From Thiobacillus sp. (GTDB lineage: Bacteria > Pseudomonadota > Gammaproteobacteria > Burkholderiales > Thiobacillaceae), in assembly GCA_024235835.1 (NCBI GenBank), contig JACKLQ010000004.1:116853-180852 (forward strand): 64,000 nt of DNA. The letters run 5' to 3'. The position numbers and the translations under genes were made by a program. The notes under the pieces are model-generated. The model ran no database searches. It worked only from the letters and a program-made list of their open reading frames with translations, and was not told the origin of the DNA. Below are positions 6,861 through 14,941 of this stretch, one piece after another (position 1 is the first letter of the stretch; every line of letters begins with the position of its first letter).

Positions 6861-8110
6861 GCGCAGGACTCCATGCATAGGGGTTGGGTGACGCCCACTT
6901 CCTCGTCCGCCAGATAGCAGCCCGGGTCTTCCGCCCAGAAGTCGCCGGTGGTCTGCCAGGCCCGCACCCGGGTGTTGCCGTTGCAGATGGCCAGGTGGCG
7001 GCATTGGGCGCAGCGGCCGCCCACGGGGCGGGGGGACTGCTTCAGGCCGGCCATGAGGGGGTCGGAGGTGTCGGCCCAGATTTCGCCGAAGGGGCGCTGG
7101 CGCACGTTGCCCAGGGGGTAGTTCCACCACATGGTGTCCGGGTGCACGTCGCCGATGTTGTCGATGTTGGCCACGTTCACGCCGCTGGCGTTGCCGCCCC
7201 ACTGCACCAGCTTGCCCCGTATGTGCTCGTATTGCTCGGGGAAGCGGGAGGCCACCCAGTGCAGCAGGTAGACGCCGTCCGCGTCGTTGTTGCCGGTAAC
7301 GAATTCCCTGGGCCGGCCCGCCTGCACGTGGCGCCAGCAGCGGTCCAGCAGCAGGTCCATGGCGGCGCGGGTGGTGCGGAAGTGGGCGTCGTCGATATCC
7401 ACCACCCCCACGCTCACTGGAGTTCGCTGCCCCCCGAGGGGGTGCGCGTCCGGCTTGAGGCGGCTCGGCGCCAGACGCGCCCTGTTCTTGTTGCCCCGCC
7501 CGGCATAGTTCAGGTGGGACAGGTAGAACTTGTCGATGGACTCCGCTTCCATCAAATCCAGCAGGGCCGGGAAGTCGTGGGCGTTTTCCTGGGCGAGGGT
7601 GAAGCGGATCCCCACCTTGGCACCCGCCTCCCGGCACAGTCGCACGCCCTTCAGGGCGGCGTCGAAGGCGCCCTCCTTGCGGCGGAAGCGGTCGTGGGTC
7701 TCTTTGATGCCATCCAGGCTGATGCCCACGTAGTCAAAGCCCGTGGCGGCGATGGCCTGGACGTTCTCTTCGTTCACCAGGGTGCCGTTGCTGGACAGGC
7801 CCACGTAGAAGCCCATCTCCTTGGCGCGCCGGCCGATGTCGAAGATGTCCGGCCGCAGCAGGGGCTCGCCGCCGGAGAGGATGAGCACCGGCACCCGGGC
7901 GGCCTTCAGGTCGTCCATGGCACGGAAGACTTCCTCCGTGGACAGCTCGCCGGGGAAGTCCTTGTCGGCGGAGATGGAGTAGCAGTGCTTGCAGGTGAGG
8001 TTGCAGCGCCGCACCAGGTTCCAGATCACCACCGGGCCAGGCGGGTTGCGATGAGGCCCCACGGGGGTGGGACTGAGGAGTTCCTGCATGAACTGGGTAA
8101 CGCGAAACAT
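6857..8110 (-). CDS. nirJ: NirJ, radical SAM heme d1 biosynthesis protein
   Basis: Radical SAM enzyme that replaces propionates with oxo groups on the heme d1 precursor 12,18-didecarboxysiroheme. The SAM cluster motif is C36-x3-C40-x2-C43 (RRCNLTCKHCYS), followed by the GGEPLLR glycine motif; a C-terminal SPASM-like Cys cluster (GRCAQCRHLAICNGN) binds an auxiliary FeS cluster. GGAGG lies six bases before the ATG at 8110. Residues about 210-234 (ARLAPSRLKPDAHPLGG) interrupt the usual AGRGNKNR region and are encoded by a GC-rich repeat element, so this NirJ carries an in-frame insertion. It sits between nirH and nirN. Confidence 0.93.
   Translation of the reverse strand: MFRVTQFMQELLSPTPVGPHRNPPGPVVIWNLVRRCNLTCKHCYSISADKDFPGELSTEEVFRAMDDLKAARVPVLILSGGEPLLRPDIFDIGRRAKEMGFYVGLSSNGTLVNEENVQAIAATGFDYVGISLDGIKETHDRFRRKEGAFDAALKGVRLCREAGAKVGIRFTLAQENAHDFPALLDLMEAESIDKFYLSHLNYAGRGNKNRARLAPSRLKPDAHPLGGQRTPVSVGVVDIDDAHFRTTRAAMDLLLDRCWRHVQAGRPREFVTGNNDADGVYLLHWVASRFPEQYEHIRGKLVQWGGNASGVNVANIDNIGDVHPDTMWWNYPLGNVRQRPFGEIWADTSDPLMAGLKQSPRPVGGRCAQCRHLAICNGNTRVRAWQTTGDFWAEDPGCYLADEEVGVTQPLCMESCA
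7410..7482. repeat. GC-rich palindromic repeat inserted in frame in nirJ
   Basis: Contains CGCTGCCCCCCGAGGGGG followed by CGTCCGGCTTGAGGCGGCT and CGGCGCC, the pattern of a dispersed betaproteobacterial intergenic repeat. Here it lies within nirJ and keeps the frame open. Boundaries are approximate. Confidence 0.55.
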
Positions 8111-8128
8111 GGACTACCTCCAATATCC

Positions 8129-8191
8129 GTCATGTCGGAGCTGATCCGGCATCCAGGCCAAGACCTGGATTCCCGCCTGCGCGGGAATGAC
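8129..8191. repeat. REP-like repeat between nirH and nirJ
   Basis: Bounded by GTCAT and ATGAC, with ATCCAGGCCAAGACCTGGAT and TTCCCGCCTGCGCGGGAA hairpins inside. This is the very common proteobacterial intergenic repeat ending in GCGGGAATGAC. It occupies the only sizeable gap in an otherwise overlapping operon. Confidence 0.75.
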
Positions 8192-8216
8192 GCGAATGCA
8201 AAATCTACTCATCCGT

Positions 8217-8711
8217 TCATCCTCCTATGCGCAGGCCGGTCTTTTTCAGGATGCGGCTGCTGTAGAGGATGTCGTGGTGATGGCAGGCCTTGCCCAGGGC
8301 CTGGCTTATCTCGGCCACATAGCCGAGCACTTCCTGGCGATCGTGGCCATGGACCATGGCGAACAGGTTGAAGGGCCACTGGGGCAGGCAGCGTGGACGG
8401 CGGTAGCAGTGGCTGACGAAGTCCAGACGACCGACGCGCTCGCCCAGCTCGTCCACCAGGGCATCGTCAACATCCCACACGGTCATGCCATTGGCCTTGT
8501 AACCCAGGGCATAGTGGTTGGGCACGGCGCCGATGCGGCGGATGGCCCTGGTGGCCACCATGGCCCGCAGCCGTTCCATGAGCTCTGTCGCCGTGATGCC
8601 CAGCTGTACGGCCACGGCCTGGTAAGGTTCCGGAACCAGGGGCAGCCCCGCCTGGGTGGCCTGGATGATGCGCTGGTCCAGGTCGTCGATGGCGAATTCC
8701 ATCGTGCTCAT
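8217..8711 (-). CDS. nirH: NirH, siroheme decarboxylase subunit
   Basis: AsnC/Lrp-like protein (164 aa) of the NirDLGH siroheme decarboxylase complex, which decarboxylates siroheme at C12 and C18 in heme d1 synthesis. The N-terminal half carries a winged-helix-like region (LDQRIIQATQAGLPLV). The C-terminal half has the family motifs SHCYRRPRCLPQWPFNLFAMVHG with the His residues used in substrate binding. The ATG at 8711 overlaps the nirG stop (ATGA). Assignment as H rather than L or D follows its position after nirG and before nirJ. Confidence 0.85.
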   Translation of the reverse strand: MSTMEFAIDDLDQRIIQATQAGLPLVPEPYQAVAVQLGITATELMERLRAMVATRAIRRIGAVPNHYALGYKANGMTVWDVDDALVDELGERVGRLDFVSHCYRRPRCLPQWPFNLFAMVHGHDRQEVLGYVAEISQALGKACHHHDILYSSRILKKTGLRIGG

Positions 8712-9205
8712 GCCTTCAGTTTCAGTTCCACGAAATACTCCTGCTCCTTCGGGAAACGGTAGATGGGATAGCCGGTGATCTTCTCGATGTAACTGAAAGC
8801 CGCCTCCACCTTTTCCGGGGACTCGGCGGCCCCCACGAACCACATGTTCAGGCGGTGTTCGCGGCGGTAGTTGTGGGCGATCTCCGGCTGCTGGTTGACG
8901 AACTGGGCAATGCGGTCGAAGTCGGCGTTGGGCACGGACATGGCGGCCAGCACGTTGGCGCCGCCGAAGCGGTCTGCGTTGTACAGGGGGCCGAAGCGGG
9001 TCAGCACCTTGTCCTCCAGCAGTCGCTGGAGGCGGGCGATAAGTTCCCCCTCCTCAAGGCCCAGATTGCGGGCGGCCACGGCGTAGGGATGCTCGCAGAC
9101 GGGGAAGCCGCCCTGGAGGCCGTTGATGATGCGGCGGTCCACCTCGTCCAGCACGGCAGCGGGCTTCTCCGCCCGCTCCGTTCGTTCCATGACCAGGACG
9201 CTCAT
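8708..9205 (-). CDS. nirG: NirG, siroheme decarboxylase subunit
   Basis: 165-residue AsnC/Lrp-like subunit of siroheme decarboxylase. It has the N-terminal helix-turn-helix-like region (VDRRIINGLQGGFPV) and the NirG/NirD-type motif HNYRREHRLNMWFV in place of the SHCYxRPR motif of NirH/L. It lies between the NirD-NirL fusion (10 bp gap) and nirH (4 bp overlap). Together with its neighbours it supplies all four decarboxylase modules. Confidence 0.85.
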   Translation of the reverse strand: MSVLVMERTERAEKPAAVLDEVDRRIINGLQGGFPVCEHPYAVAARNLGLEEGELIARLQRLLEDKVLTRFGPLYNADRFGGANVLAAMSVPNADFDRIAQFVNQQPEIAHNYRREHRLNMWFVGAAESPEKVEAAFSYIEKITGYPIYRFPKEQEYFVELKLKA

Positions 9206-9215
9206 CCGCTATGCC

Positions 9216-10250
9216 TCAGGCCGCTTTGGGCAGGCTGGAGTAACGGGCGCCGCACTGCTTGAAGCGGCGGCGGGAAAACAGGGGCTGGCAGCGTACGTCT
9301 TCCAAGTCCAGGGTGTGGCGGAGATGTTCACGAAGCTGGTCCACCTGATCCAGCACGGCTGCCCGGTCCTTGCCGTGGACCATGGAGAACAGGTTGTACG
9401 GCCAGTCCGGCAGGCGGCGGGGGCGCTGGTAGCACAGGGTCACGCCGGCCTGGGCCGCCAGCAGCCGCCCGGCCTCGGCGACACGGGCATCGGGGATGTC
9501 CCATACCACCATGGCGTTGGCGGTATAGCCAAGTTCGCGGTGCCGCACCACCACGCCAAAGCGGCGGATGACAGACAGGGCCAGCAGCCGCTCCAAACGA
9601 GCCATGAAGGCCACCTCGCCCATGCCACAACGGGCGGCCAGGCTGGCGTAGGGCCGGGAGATGAGCTCCAGGCCATTTTCCAGGACGGTGGCCACGGTGT
9701 AGTCGGCGGACTCCAGTTGACCTCGCAAGACGGCGGTATCCACGGGGCTGCCGGCGGCATCCTGGTGGGGGCCGCGGCCCGCCGGCCTGCCCCCCAGCTC
9801 AAAGCCCAGGTCGATGTGGTAGTCCGCCACCATGGGCAGATCCAGGGGTTTCAATCCCGTGGCGCGATGAATCTCGGCCAACACCTCATCCACCCGCTCC
9901 CGGCCGGGAGCCGCGGCCACGAACCACAGGTTGTAGGCATGCTCCCGCTCGTAGTTGTGGTTCACCTCGGGAAAGCAGTCTATAGCCCGGGCCACCTCTT
10001 CCAGGCGCTCGGGGGGGCAGGCCACCGCCGCCAGGGTGCTCCAGCCCAGCACGTGGGGACGGAACACGGCCCCCACGCGGGATACATGACCCCGTTGCTT
10101 CAGGCTGGCCAGGCGATCCAGAACGGTGGTTTCATCACAGTCCAGGCATTTCGCCAGTTCGGCGTAGGGTCGGGGCACGAGGGGAAATCCCCGCTGCCAA
10201 TCGTTGAGCAAGCGGAACTCTAGATCAGACAGATCGTGCTGGAGTTTCAT
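9216..10250 (-). CDS. nirDL: NirD-NirL fusion, siroheme decarboxylase
   Basis: 344-residue fusion of two AsnC/Lrp-like siroheme decarboxylase modules. The N-terminal module (about 1-155) ends with the NirD-type motif NHNYEREHAYNLWFV. The C-terminal module (about 185-335) carries the NirL/H-type motif CYQRPRRLPDWPYNLFSMVHG. A linker rich in Gly/Pro (GGRPAGRGPHQDAAGSP) joins them. The ATG at 10250 overlaps the nirF stop. Fused NirDL proteins are known in several denitrifiers. Confidence 0.88.
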   Translation of the reverse strand: MKLQHDLSDLEFRLLNDWQRGFPLVPRPYAELAKCLDCDETTVLDRLASLKQRGHVSRVGAVFRPHVLGWSTLAAVACPPERLEEVARAIDCFPEVNHNYEREHAYNLWFVAAAPGRERVDEVLAEIHRATGLKPLDLPMVADYHIDLGFELGGRPAGRGPHQDAAGSPVDTAVLRGQLESADYTVATVLENGLELISRPYASLAARCGMGEVAFMARLERLLALSVIRRFGVVVRHRELGYTANAMVVWDIPDARVAEAGRLLAAQAGVTLCYQRPRRLPDWPYNLFSMVHGKDRAAVLDQVDQLREHLRHTLDLEDVRCQPLFSRRRFKQCGARYSSLPKAA

Positions 10251-11422
10251 AGTCCGAACCTGTGGGCGCGGGAGGTGAAAAAGATGCCGCTGGGGGCCTC
10301 GGCGGGCAGTTCCTTGAGCTTGGCGAAGCTGGCGGTGTCGTACACCTCCAGGCGGTTGGCGTCCCGTACGGACAGCCACACGTGCTCACCCCGTGGCGTG
10401 AACTCCATGTGCAGCACGGCCTTGCCGGGCTTCATTTCGTGCACGATCTTTTGTGACGGCACGTCGATGACCTGCACCCTGTCGTAGTTGGGGAAGGCGA
10501 AGTTGACCCACAAGCGACGGCCGTCAGGCTGGGCCATGACGAATACCGGCTGGCCGGCCACAGGGATCACGCCCACCTGTTTCCAGGTGGACACGTCCAC
10601 GATCACCACTTCATGGCGGCCGACGCCGGGAATGAAGGCCAGGTTGCCTACCATGGCCCAGGTCTCCAGGTGGGGCATCTTGTACACCGGCAGTTTTTCC
10701 TCGCCCCGGCCGTAGTCCGGCAGGGCCCGCTTCACACCGGCTTCCAGGTTCCAGGTGTCCAGCACGGCGATGCCGTTCTCGCCGTAAAGGCCGGCCACGT
10801 ACCAGCGGCCGTCCGGGGAGATGAGGGCGTCGTAGGGCTGGGTGCCGATGTTGTGGAAGATGCTTATCCTGGGTTTCCTGGGGTCTTCGGCAAGATCCGC
10901 CACCCAGATCTCGCCCTTGTCCCACAGGCTGAAGGCGAAGCGGTTTCCCGGCACGTCCTCCAGGCCGATAACCTTGGATTCCGTGGGAATGTCCGCCACC
11001 AGGTCCAGGGTCCCAGCGTCGAAGATTTTCACGCCGCCGGGGGTGTAGTTGGCGGCGGCGATGAAGCGGCCGTCCTGGGAAATGGCGCCGCCGATGGAAT
11101 TGCCGGACTGGATGACGCGCTTGGCCACCGTGCCGGTGAGCAAGTCCACCTTGGTGAGTCCTCCGTCCCGGCCGAACACGTAGGCGTACCGCGCATCCCG
11201 GGAGAACACGGCGGAGGCGTGGGAGAGGTCCCCCAGGCCCTCGATGCGGCCCAGGCTGGCAAGCTTGCTGGTGTCCAGCCATTGCAGGCTGCCCTTGGCC
11301 CGTTCCACGGCGATGCCCAGGTCGCCGGTGCCCCGCAGGGGGCCGCTGCCCGCCGGGTCCGAGGCCTGGGCCAACAGCGGCAGGCACAGCGCGAAGAGGG
11401 AAACGAATTTCTTGAGAGTCAT
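10247..11422 (-). CDS. nirF: NirF, heme d1 biosynthesis propeller protein
   Basis: Periplasmic d1-propeller protein (391 aa) needed late in heme d1 formation; it resembles the d1 domain of NirS without the cytochrome c domain. A signal peptide (FVSLFALCLPLLAQA) precedes repeated propeller strands such as SRDARYAYVFGRDGGLTKVD, SQDGRFIAAANYTPGG and TPRGEHVWLSVRD. It overlaps nirC and nirDL by four bases on each side, so translation is coupled along the operon. Confidence 0.92.
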   Translation of the reverse strand: MTLKKFVSLFALCLPLLAQASDPAGSGPLRGTGDLGIAVERAKGSLQWLDTSKLASLGRIEGLGDLSHASAVFSRDARYAYVFGRDGGLTKVDLLTGTVAKRVIQSGNSIGGAISQDGRFIAAANYTPGGVKIFDAGTLDLVADIPTESKVIGLEDVPGNRFAFSLWDKGEIWVADLAEDPRKPRISIFHNIGTQPYDALISPDGRWYVAGLYGENGIAVLDTWNLEAGVKRALPDYGRGEEKLPVYKMPHLETWAMVGNLAFIPGVGRHEVVIVDVSTWKQVGVIPVAGQPVFVMAQPDGRRLWVNFAFPNYDRVQVIDVPSQKIVHEMKPGKAVLHMEFTPRGEHVWLSVRDANRLEVYDTASFAKLKELPAEAPSGIFFTSRAHRFGL

Positions 11423-11865
11423 TCGGGAAATCCTTGTTGCAGGTTCTGTACGATCCAGCGGGTTTCCGCCTCCGTGAGGAAGGGCTCCCAGCCGGGCATG
11501 GCGGTGCCGGGAATGCCATGGCGGATGGCCGCCTCCAGGCTTTCCGCGGGTTTCTCACGCATGGCCTGGGCGGTAAGGGGCGAACCCAGGCCGCCGGTGA
11601 GGCGCAGGCCGTGGCAGAAGCCGCATTCCTGCCGCACCATGTGGACGAGTTCCTGCTGCCGTGCCGGGGAGGGTGCAGAAGCGCTTGCGTGGGCTGCGGC
11701 GGGGGTCACCAGGGAGGAGACAGCCAGGGCGGCCAGGGCCGCCAGTAACGTGAAGCCGGTGCCCGTGAGCATCAGCCACCAGCCGGAGGGTGCCGGTCCC
11801 ATGGAGACCTCGGGCTGCGTGGTGCGGCAGGATCGGCTTCCTGTCTCAGATCGAGTTGCTTGCAT
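11419..11865 (-). CDS. nirC: NirC-like c-type cytochrome
   Basis: 148-residue monohaem cytochrome c with an N-terminal membrane anchor or signal (about residues 30-58) and one haem site CGFCH (81-85), followed by a C-terminal Met ligand candidate (GTAMPGWEPFL). In other denitrifiers NirC donates electrons to NirS or takes part in d1 maturation. CAGGAG lies six bases before the ATG. It sits between nirS and nirF and overlaps nirF by four bases. Confidence 0.85.
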   Translation of the reverse strand: MQATRSETGSRSCRTTQPEVSMGPAPSGWWLMLTGTGFTLLAALAALAVSSLVTPAAAHASASAPSPARQQELVHMVRQECGFCHGLRLTGGLGSPLTAQAMREKPAESLEAAIRHGIPGTAMPGWEPFLTEAETRWIVQNLQQGFPE

Positions 11866-11959
11866 CGTTCACTCCTGTCCGGTTCGCGGGCCGCCCTCGT
11901 TGGAAGACGGCCGGGGAACCCGGCCACCCGCAAGGGTGGCCGAGCCGTTCAAGCAGCCA

Positions 11960-13672
11960 TCAATACACGTCGTGCACGGTGTTGTAGACGTTGAACTTGC
12001 CGGTGGGGGTAACCAGGCGCTTGTCCTTGATCACGGCCTTCAGCTTGCGGGTCTTGTCGTCCATCACCACCAGGGCGGACTCGCCGGTCTTCGGGCCCCA
12101 GACAGAGAACCACACTTCATCACCCTTCATGTTGTACTCGGGGTGGGTGACGCGACCTTCGCTGATGCCGGCCAGCTTGGCGATGTTGATCACGTGGGCG
12201 GGCTTGTCCAGGTTCTTCAGGTCAAAGACGGAGATGGACTGGCGCAGTTCGGCTTCCGGGCTCAGGGCCGCATCCACCCAAAGGTTCTTGGACTTGGGAT
12301 GGGTCTTGATGAACAGGCTGCCGTTGCCATGGTTCTTCAGGGTGCGCACCACCTTCCAGGCATTGGCCTTATGCCGCTTGGGATCGGTACCGATCACCGC
12401 CACGGTATCGTCGCCCAGGTGGCCAGTGGCCCAGACGGGACCGTACTTGGTGTCGTTCCAGTTGGCACCGCGGCCCGGGTGGGGCTTGGAGCCCACCTTG
12501 ACGTTGGCGGCCAGTTTGCCTTCCTTGGTATCCACCACCGACACGGTGTTGCGCATGTTGGCGGCCACCAGGAAGTAGCGCTTGGAAGAGTCCCAGCCGC
12601 CGTCATGCAGGAAGCGCTCGGCCTCGATCTCGGTGGTCTTCAGGTTCTTCAGGTCGGAGTAATCCACCAGCAGCACCTTGCCGGTCTCCTTCACGTTCAC
12701 CACGAACTCGGGCTTGATGTGGGAGGAGACGATGGAGGCCACGCGGGGTTCCGGATGGTATTCCTGCTCGTCGTAGGTGTAGCCCCGGGTGGACATCACC
12801 TTCTTGGGCTCCAGGGTGAAGCCGTCCATCAGCACATAGGCGGGCGGCCAGTAGGTGCCGGCGATGGCGATCTTGTCGTCAAACCCCTTGTACTTGGAGG
12901 TGTCGATGGAGCGGGCGTCGGAACCGGTGCGGATGGTGGCCACGGTGGTGGGGGTTTCCATCCACAGGTCGATCAGGTTGATGAGACCGTCGCGGCCGGT
13001 GGTGTACAGGTAGCGGCCGGACTTGGAGATGCGGGAGATGTGCACCGCGAAGCCCGTCTTCAGGATGGTGACGATCTTCTTGCTGTCGCCGTCGACAAGG
13101 GCCAGTTCGCCCGAATCCCGCAGGGTCACCGCGAACAGGTTGTTCAGGTTCAGCTTGTTCATCTGCTTGGTGGGCCGCTTCTCGGGCGGGACCAGCATCT
13201 TCCAGGACGCGCGGATCTCCTTCATGCCCCACTCCGGCGGCTGGGGAGCCGGATGCTGGATGTAGCGGGCCATGAGATCGATTTCTTTCTCATTCAGCTC
13301 GTTGGATGTGCCGAAACCGGGCATGCCGCCGGGGGTGCCGTAGTTCACGAACACCTTCAGGCTTTCGGTGCCCAGCTGCTGCATGGGGCCGGGCAAAAGG
13401 GCCTTGCCGGTGGCGCCCTTGCGCAGCACGCCGTGGCAGCCGGCGCAACGGTCGAAGTAGATCTGGCGGGCGGAATCAAATTCCGCCTTGCTCATGGGTG
13501 GCGCCTTGGGGTCGGTGGACTGATACATCTCCAACCCCGCCAAACTGGAGCCGCCCCCCTGCTCGTAGGTAGTGCTGGGAGTGTTGGTCTCGCTCGTGCG
13601 ATCCGCCGCCCACGCAAATGAAACCGCCAGCGGCAAGACCGCCAGAGTCAAACCACGCAATACTTTCTTCAT
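11960..13672 (-). CDS. nirS: NirS, cytochrome cd1 nitrite reductase
   Basis: Periplasmic dissimilatory nitrite reductase reducing nitrite to NO (570 aa). A signal peptide is followed by a cytochrome c domain with CAGCH (76-80) and a d1 propeller. The conserved d1 ligand and catalytic histidines are recognisable in FAVHISRISKSGRYLY, VSSHIKPEFVVNVKE and FLHDGGWDSS. I start at ATG 13672, with GGAGG eight bases upstream; an in-frame TTG at 13687 is weaker. It heads the nir operon behind an FNR/Dnr-type box, divergent from norCB. Confidence 0.97.
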   Translation of the reverse strand: MKKVLRGLTLAVLPLAVSFAWAADRTSETNTPSTTYEQGGGSSLAGLEMYQSTDPKAPPMSKAEFDSARQIYFDRCAGCHGVLRKGATGKALLPGPMQQLGTESLKVFVNYGTPGGMPGFGTSNELNEKEIDLMARYIQHPAPQPPEWGMKEIRASWKMLVPPEKRPTKQMNKLNLNNLFAVTLRDSGELALVDGDSKKIVTILKTGFAVHISRISKSGRYLYTTGRDGLINLIDLWMETPTTVATIRTGSDARSIDTSKYKGFDDKIAIAGTYWPPAYVLMDGFTLEPKKVMSTRGYTYDEQEYHPEPRVASIVSSHIKPEFVVNVKETGKVLLVDYSDLKNLKTTEIEAERFLHDGGWDSSKRYFLVAANMRNTVSVVDTKEGKLAANVKVGSKPHPGRGANWNDTKYGPVWATGHLGDDTVAVIGTDPKRHKANAWKVVRTLKNHGNGSLFIKTHPKSKNLWVDAALSPEAELRQSISVFDLKNLDKPAHVINIAKLAGISEGRVTHPEYNMKGDEVWFSVWGPKTGESALVVMDDKTRKLKAVIKDKRLVTPTGKFNVYNTVHDVY

Positions 13673-13756
13673 CACACTGCCCTCCAAGAAACATGGCTGG
13701 AAAAAACCCGCATCGGGTTGAGGGGAACGATACGACCAGGGTACAGGGGGTCAACA

Positions 13757-13770
13757 TTGACCTTTGTCAA
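13757..13770. promoter_or_regulatory. FNR/Dnr-type box for nirS
   Basis: TTGACCTTTGTCAA is a perfect 5-4-5 palindrome matching FNR/Dnr sites. On the minus strand a -10 candidate TATCGT (13732-13727) puts the start about 41-43 bp from the box centre, the class II activator position, and about 48 bp before nirS. Confidence 0.7.
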
Positions 13771-13797
13771 TCTAAGGATATGTAAATCTAGTTTTGG

Positions 13798-13811
13798 TTG
13801 ATTTAAGTCAA
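13798..13811. promoter_or_regulatory. FNR/Dnr-type box for the nor operon
   Basis: TTGATTTAAGTCAA matches TTGAT-N4-ATCAA at nine of ten positions. It lies about 67 bp before the first nor-side gene, right for activation of the plus-strand operon. Confidence 0.65.
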
Positions 13812-13871
13812 ACGCATTAGTCGGGTATCTCGCCAACATCCGCCGCAACATTAATCGGAACGGAGATGGTC

Positions 13872-14219
13872 ATGATCCAACCCGTAGAACTCGCCAATTT
13901 CTTCACCGTCTTCTTCAGCGCCGCGTCGGTCATCATGTTTGGCGCCACCTATGCCCTGCTGTTCGCCTATGCCCGGATCAGAAATCGTCCCGGGCTGATG
14001 CCCTTGGCCTACTTGGCCTATGTGGGCCTGTTCGCCGCCGTTTTGGTGCTGGCCTTCGCCGCCAACCTGTTCACCAACGGCTTCTGGACCTTCATCGTCC
14101 TGCTCATGCTGGTCGGTTATTTCGCTGCTCCCCATGGCATCTGGCACCTCTGCGTGCGGACCCACGAGCATGAACTGGAGGATGAAGGCTCCCCCATCAA
14201 GGTTTATCAACAGCGGTAA
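13872..14219 (+). CDS. Small four-helix membrane protein upstream of norC
   Basis: 115-residue hydrophobic protein with about three to four membrane helices (FFTVFFSAASVIMFGATYALL, LAYLAYVGLFAAVLVLAF, FWTFIVLLMLVGYF) and a polar C-terminus containing HGIWHLCVRTHEHE. I chose ATG 13872 because GGAG lies six bases upstream; ATG 13866 abuts that site. It precedes norC by 14 bp in the same operon. I do not recognise a named family. An accessory or assembly subunit of the NO reductase is inferred from position. Confidence 0.7.
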   Translation: MIQPVELANFFTVFFSAASVIMFGATYALLFAYARIRNRPGLMPLAYLAYVGLFAAVLVLAFAANLFTNGFWTFIVLLMLVGYFAAPHGIWHLCVRTHEHELEDEGSPIKVYQQR

Positions 14220-14233
14220 CAGGAGGCATAGCC

Positions 14234-14929
14234 ATGTCACAGACGCAGACGTTGTGGTGGGCATCCGAATCCTTTTGGCGAAAGACTGCCATCTGGGTGA
14301 CGGGTGGCTCGTTCATCATCCTCATCTTCCTCACCTTCGACACCATGTCGTACATCACGGCGGGCGGTAAGCAGGTGCCCGGGTATTCCATCATCAACAA
14401 GCAGGTGGATTACCAGTTCAACGAGGAGCAGAACCGCTACCTGCCGGTCATCGGTCCGGACGAGCCCCTGTTCGGCAAGATGCTCACCGAGGAGGAAGCC
14501 GAGGCCCTGGTGTCCAAGGGCAAGCTCACCACCCAGGCGAAGAACTGCATGGAATGCCACACCCTGCTGGGCAACGGCGCCTACTTCGCGCCGGACCTGA
14601 CCAAGGCCTGGCTGGACCCGGCCTGGGGCTCCAAGGAGGTGCGCGAGGAAAGCATGGTGGCCTTCCTCATGGACCCCAGCGACAAGCTGCATAACGCCGT
14701 GGGCCGCCGCATGCCCCGCCTGGGCATCACCGAGGAAGAGGCCCGCGCCACGGTGGCCTTCCTGAAGTGGATGAGCGCCATCAACACCCTGGGCTTCCCC
14801 CATAACTTCAAGGCCATGGATCAGTCCGACCCCGAGCCGGCCGCCCCCGCCGCGGAAGCCGCGCCCATGGAAACCGCGCCCGCGGCGGATGCCCCCGCCG
14901 CGCCCGACGCCGCCCCGGCCCAACAATAA
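14234..14929 (+). CDS. norC: NorC, nitric oxide reductase cytochrome c subunit
   Basis: Membrane-anchored cytochrome c subunit of cNOR (231 aa). One N-terminal transmembrane helix (about 18-38) is followed by a periplasmic domain with CMECH (105-109) and the Met ligand region RRMPRLG. It passes electrons from soluble cytochromes to NorB. AGGAGG precedes the ATG. Beyond the usual domain end the protein has an Ala/Pro/Glu-rich tail of about 35 residues that most NorC proteins lack. Confidence 0.95.
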   Translation: MSQTQTLWWASESFWRKTAIWVTGGSFIILIFLTFDTMSYITAGGKQVPGYSIINKQVDYQFNEEQNRYLPVIGPDEPLFGKMLTEEEAEALVSKGKLTTQAKNCMECHTLLGNGAYFAPDLTKAWLDPAWGSKEVREESMVAFLMDPSDKLHNAVGRRMPRLGITEEEARATVAFLKWMSAINTLGFPHNFKAMDQSDPEPAAPAAEAAPMETAPAADAPAAPDAAPAQQ

Positions 14930-14941
14930 GGAGCACACAAA

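Noticed and set aside
6861..7637. Long upstream extension of the nirN frame through nirJ
   Set aside because: It overlaps nirJ out of frame. The ATG at 6860 overlapping the nirJ stop is the better start.
10613..13621. 1002-codon open frame on the plus strand opposite nirC/nirF/nirS
   Set aside because: It is a GC-driven antisense frame; the minus strand carries clear nirS, nirC and nirF with haem motifs and ribosome sites.
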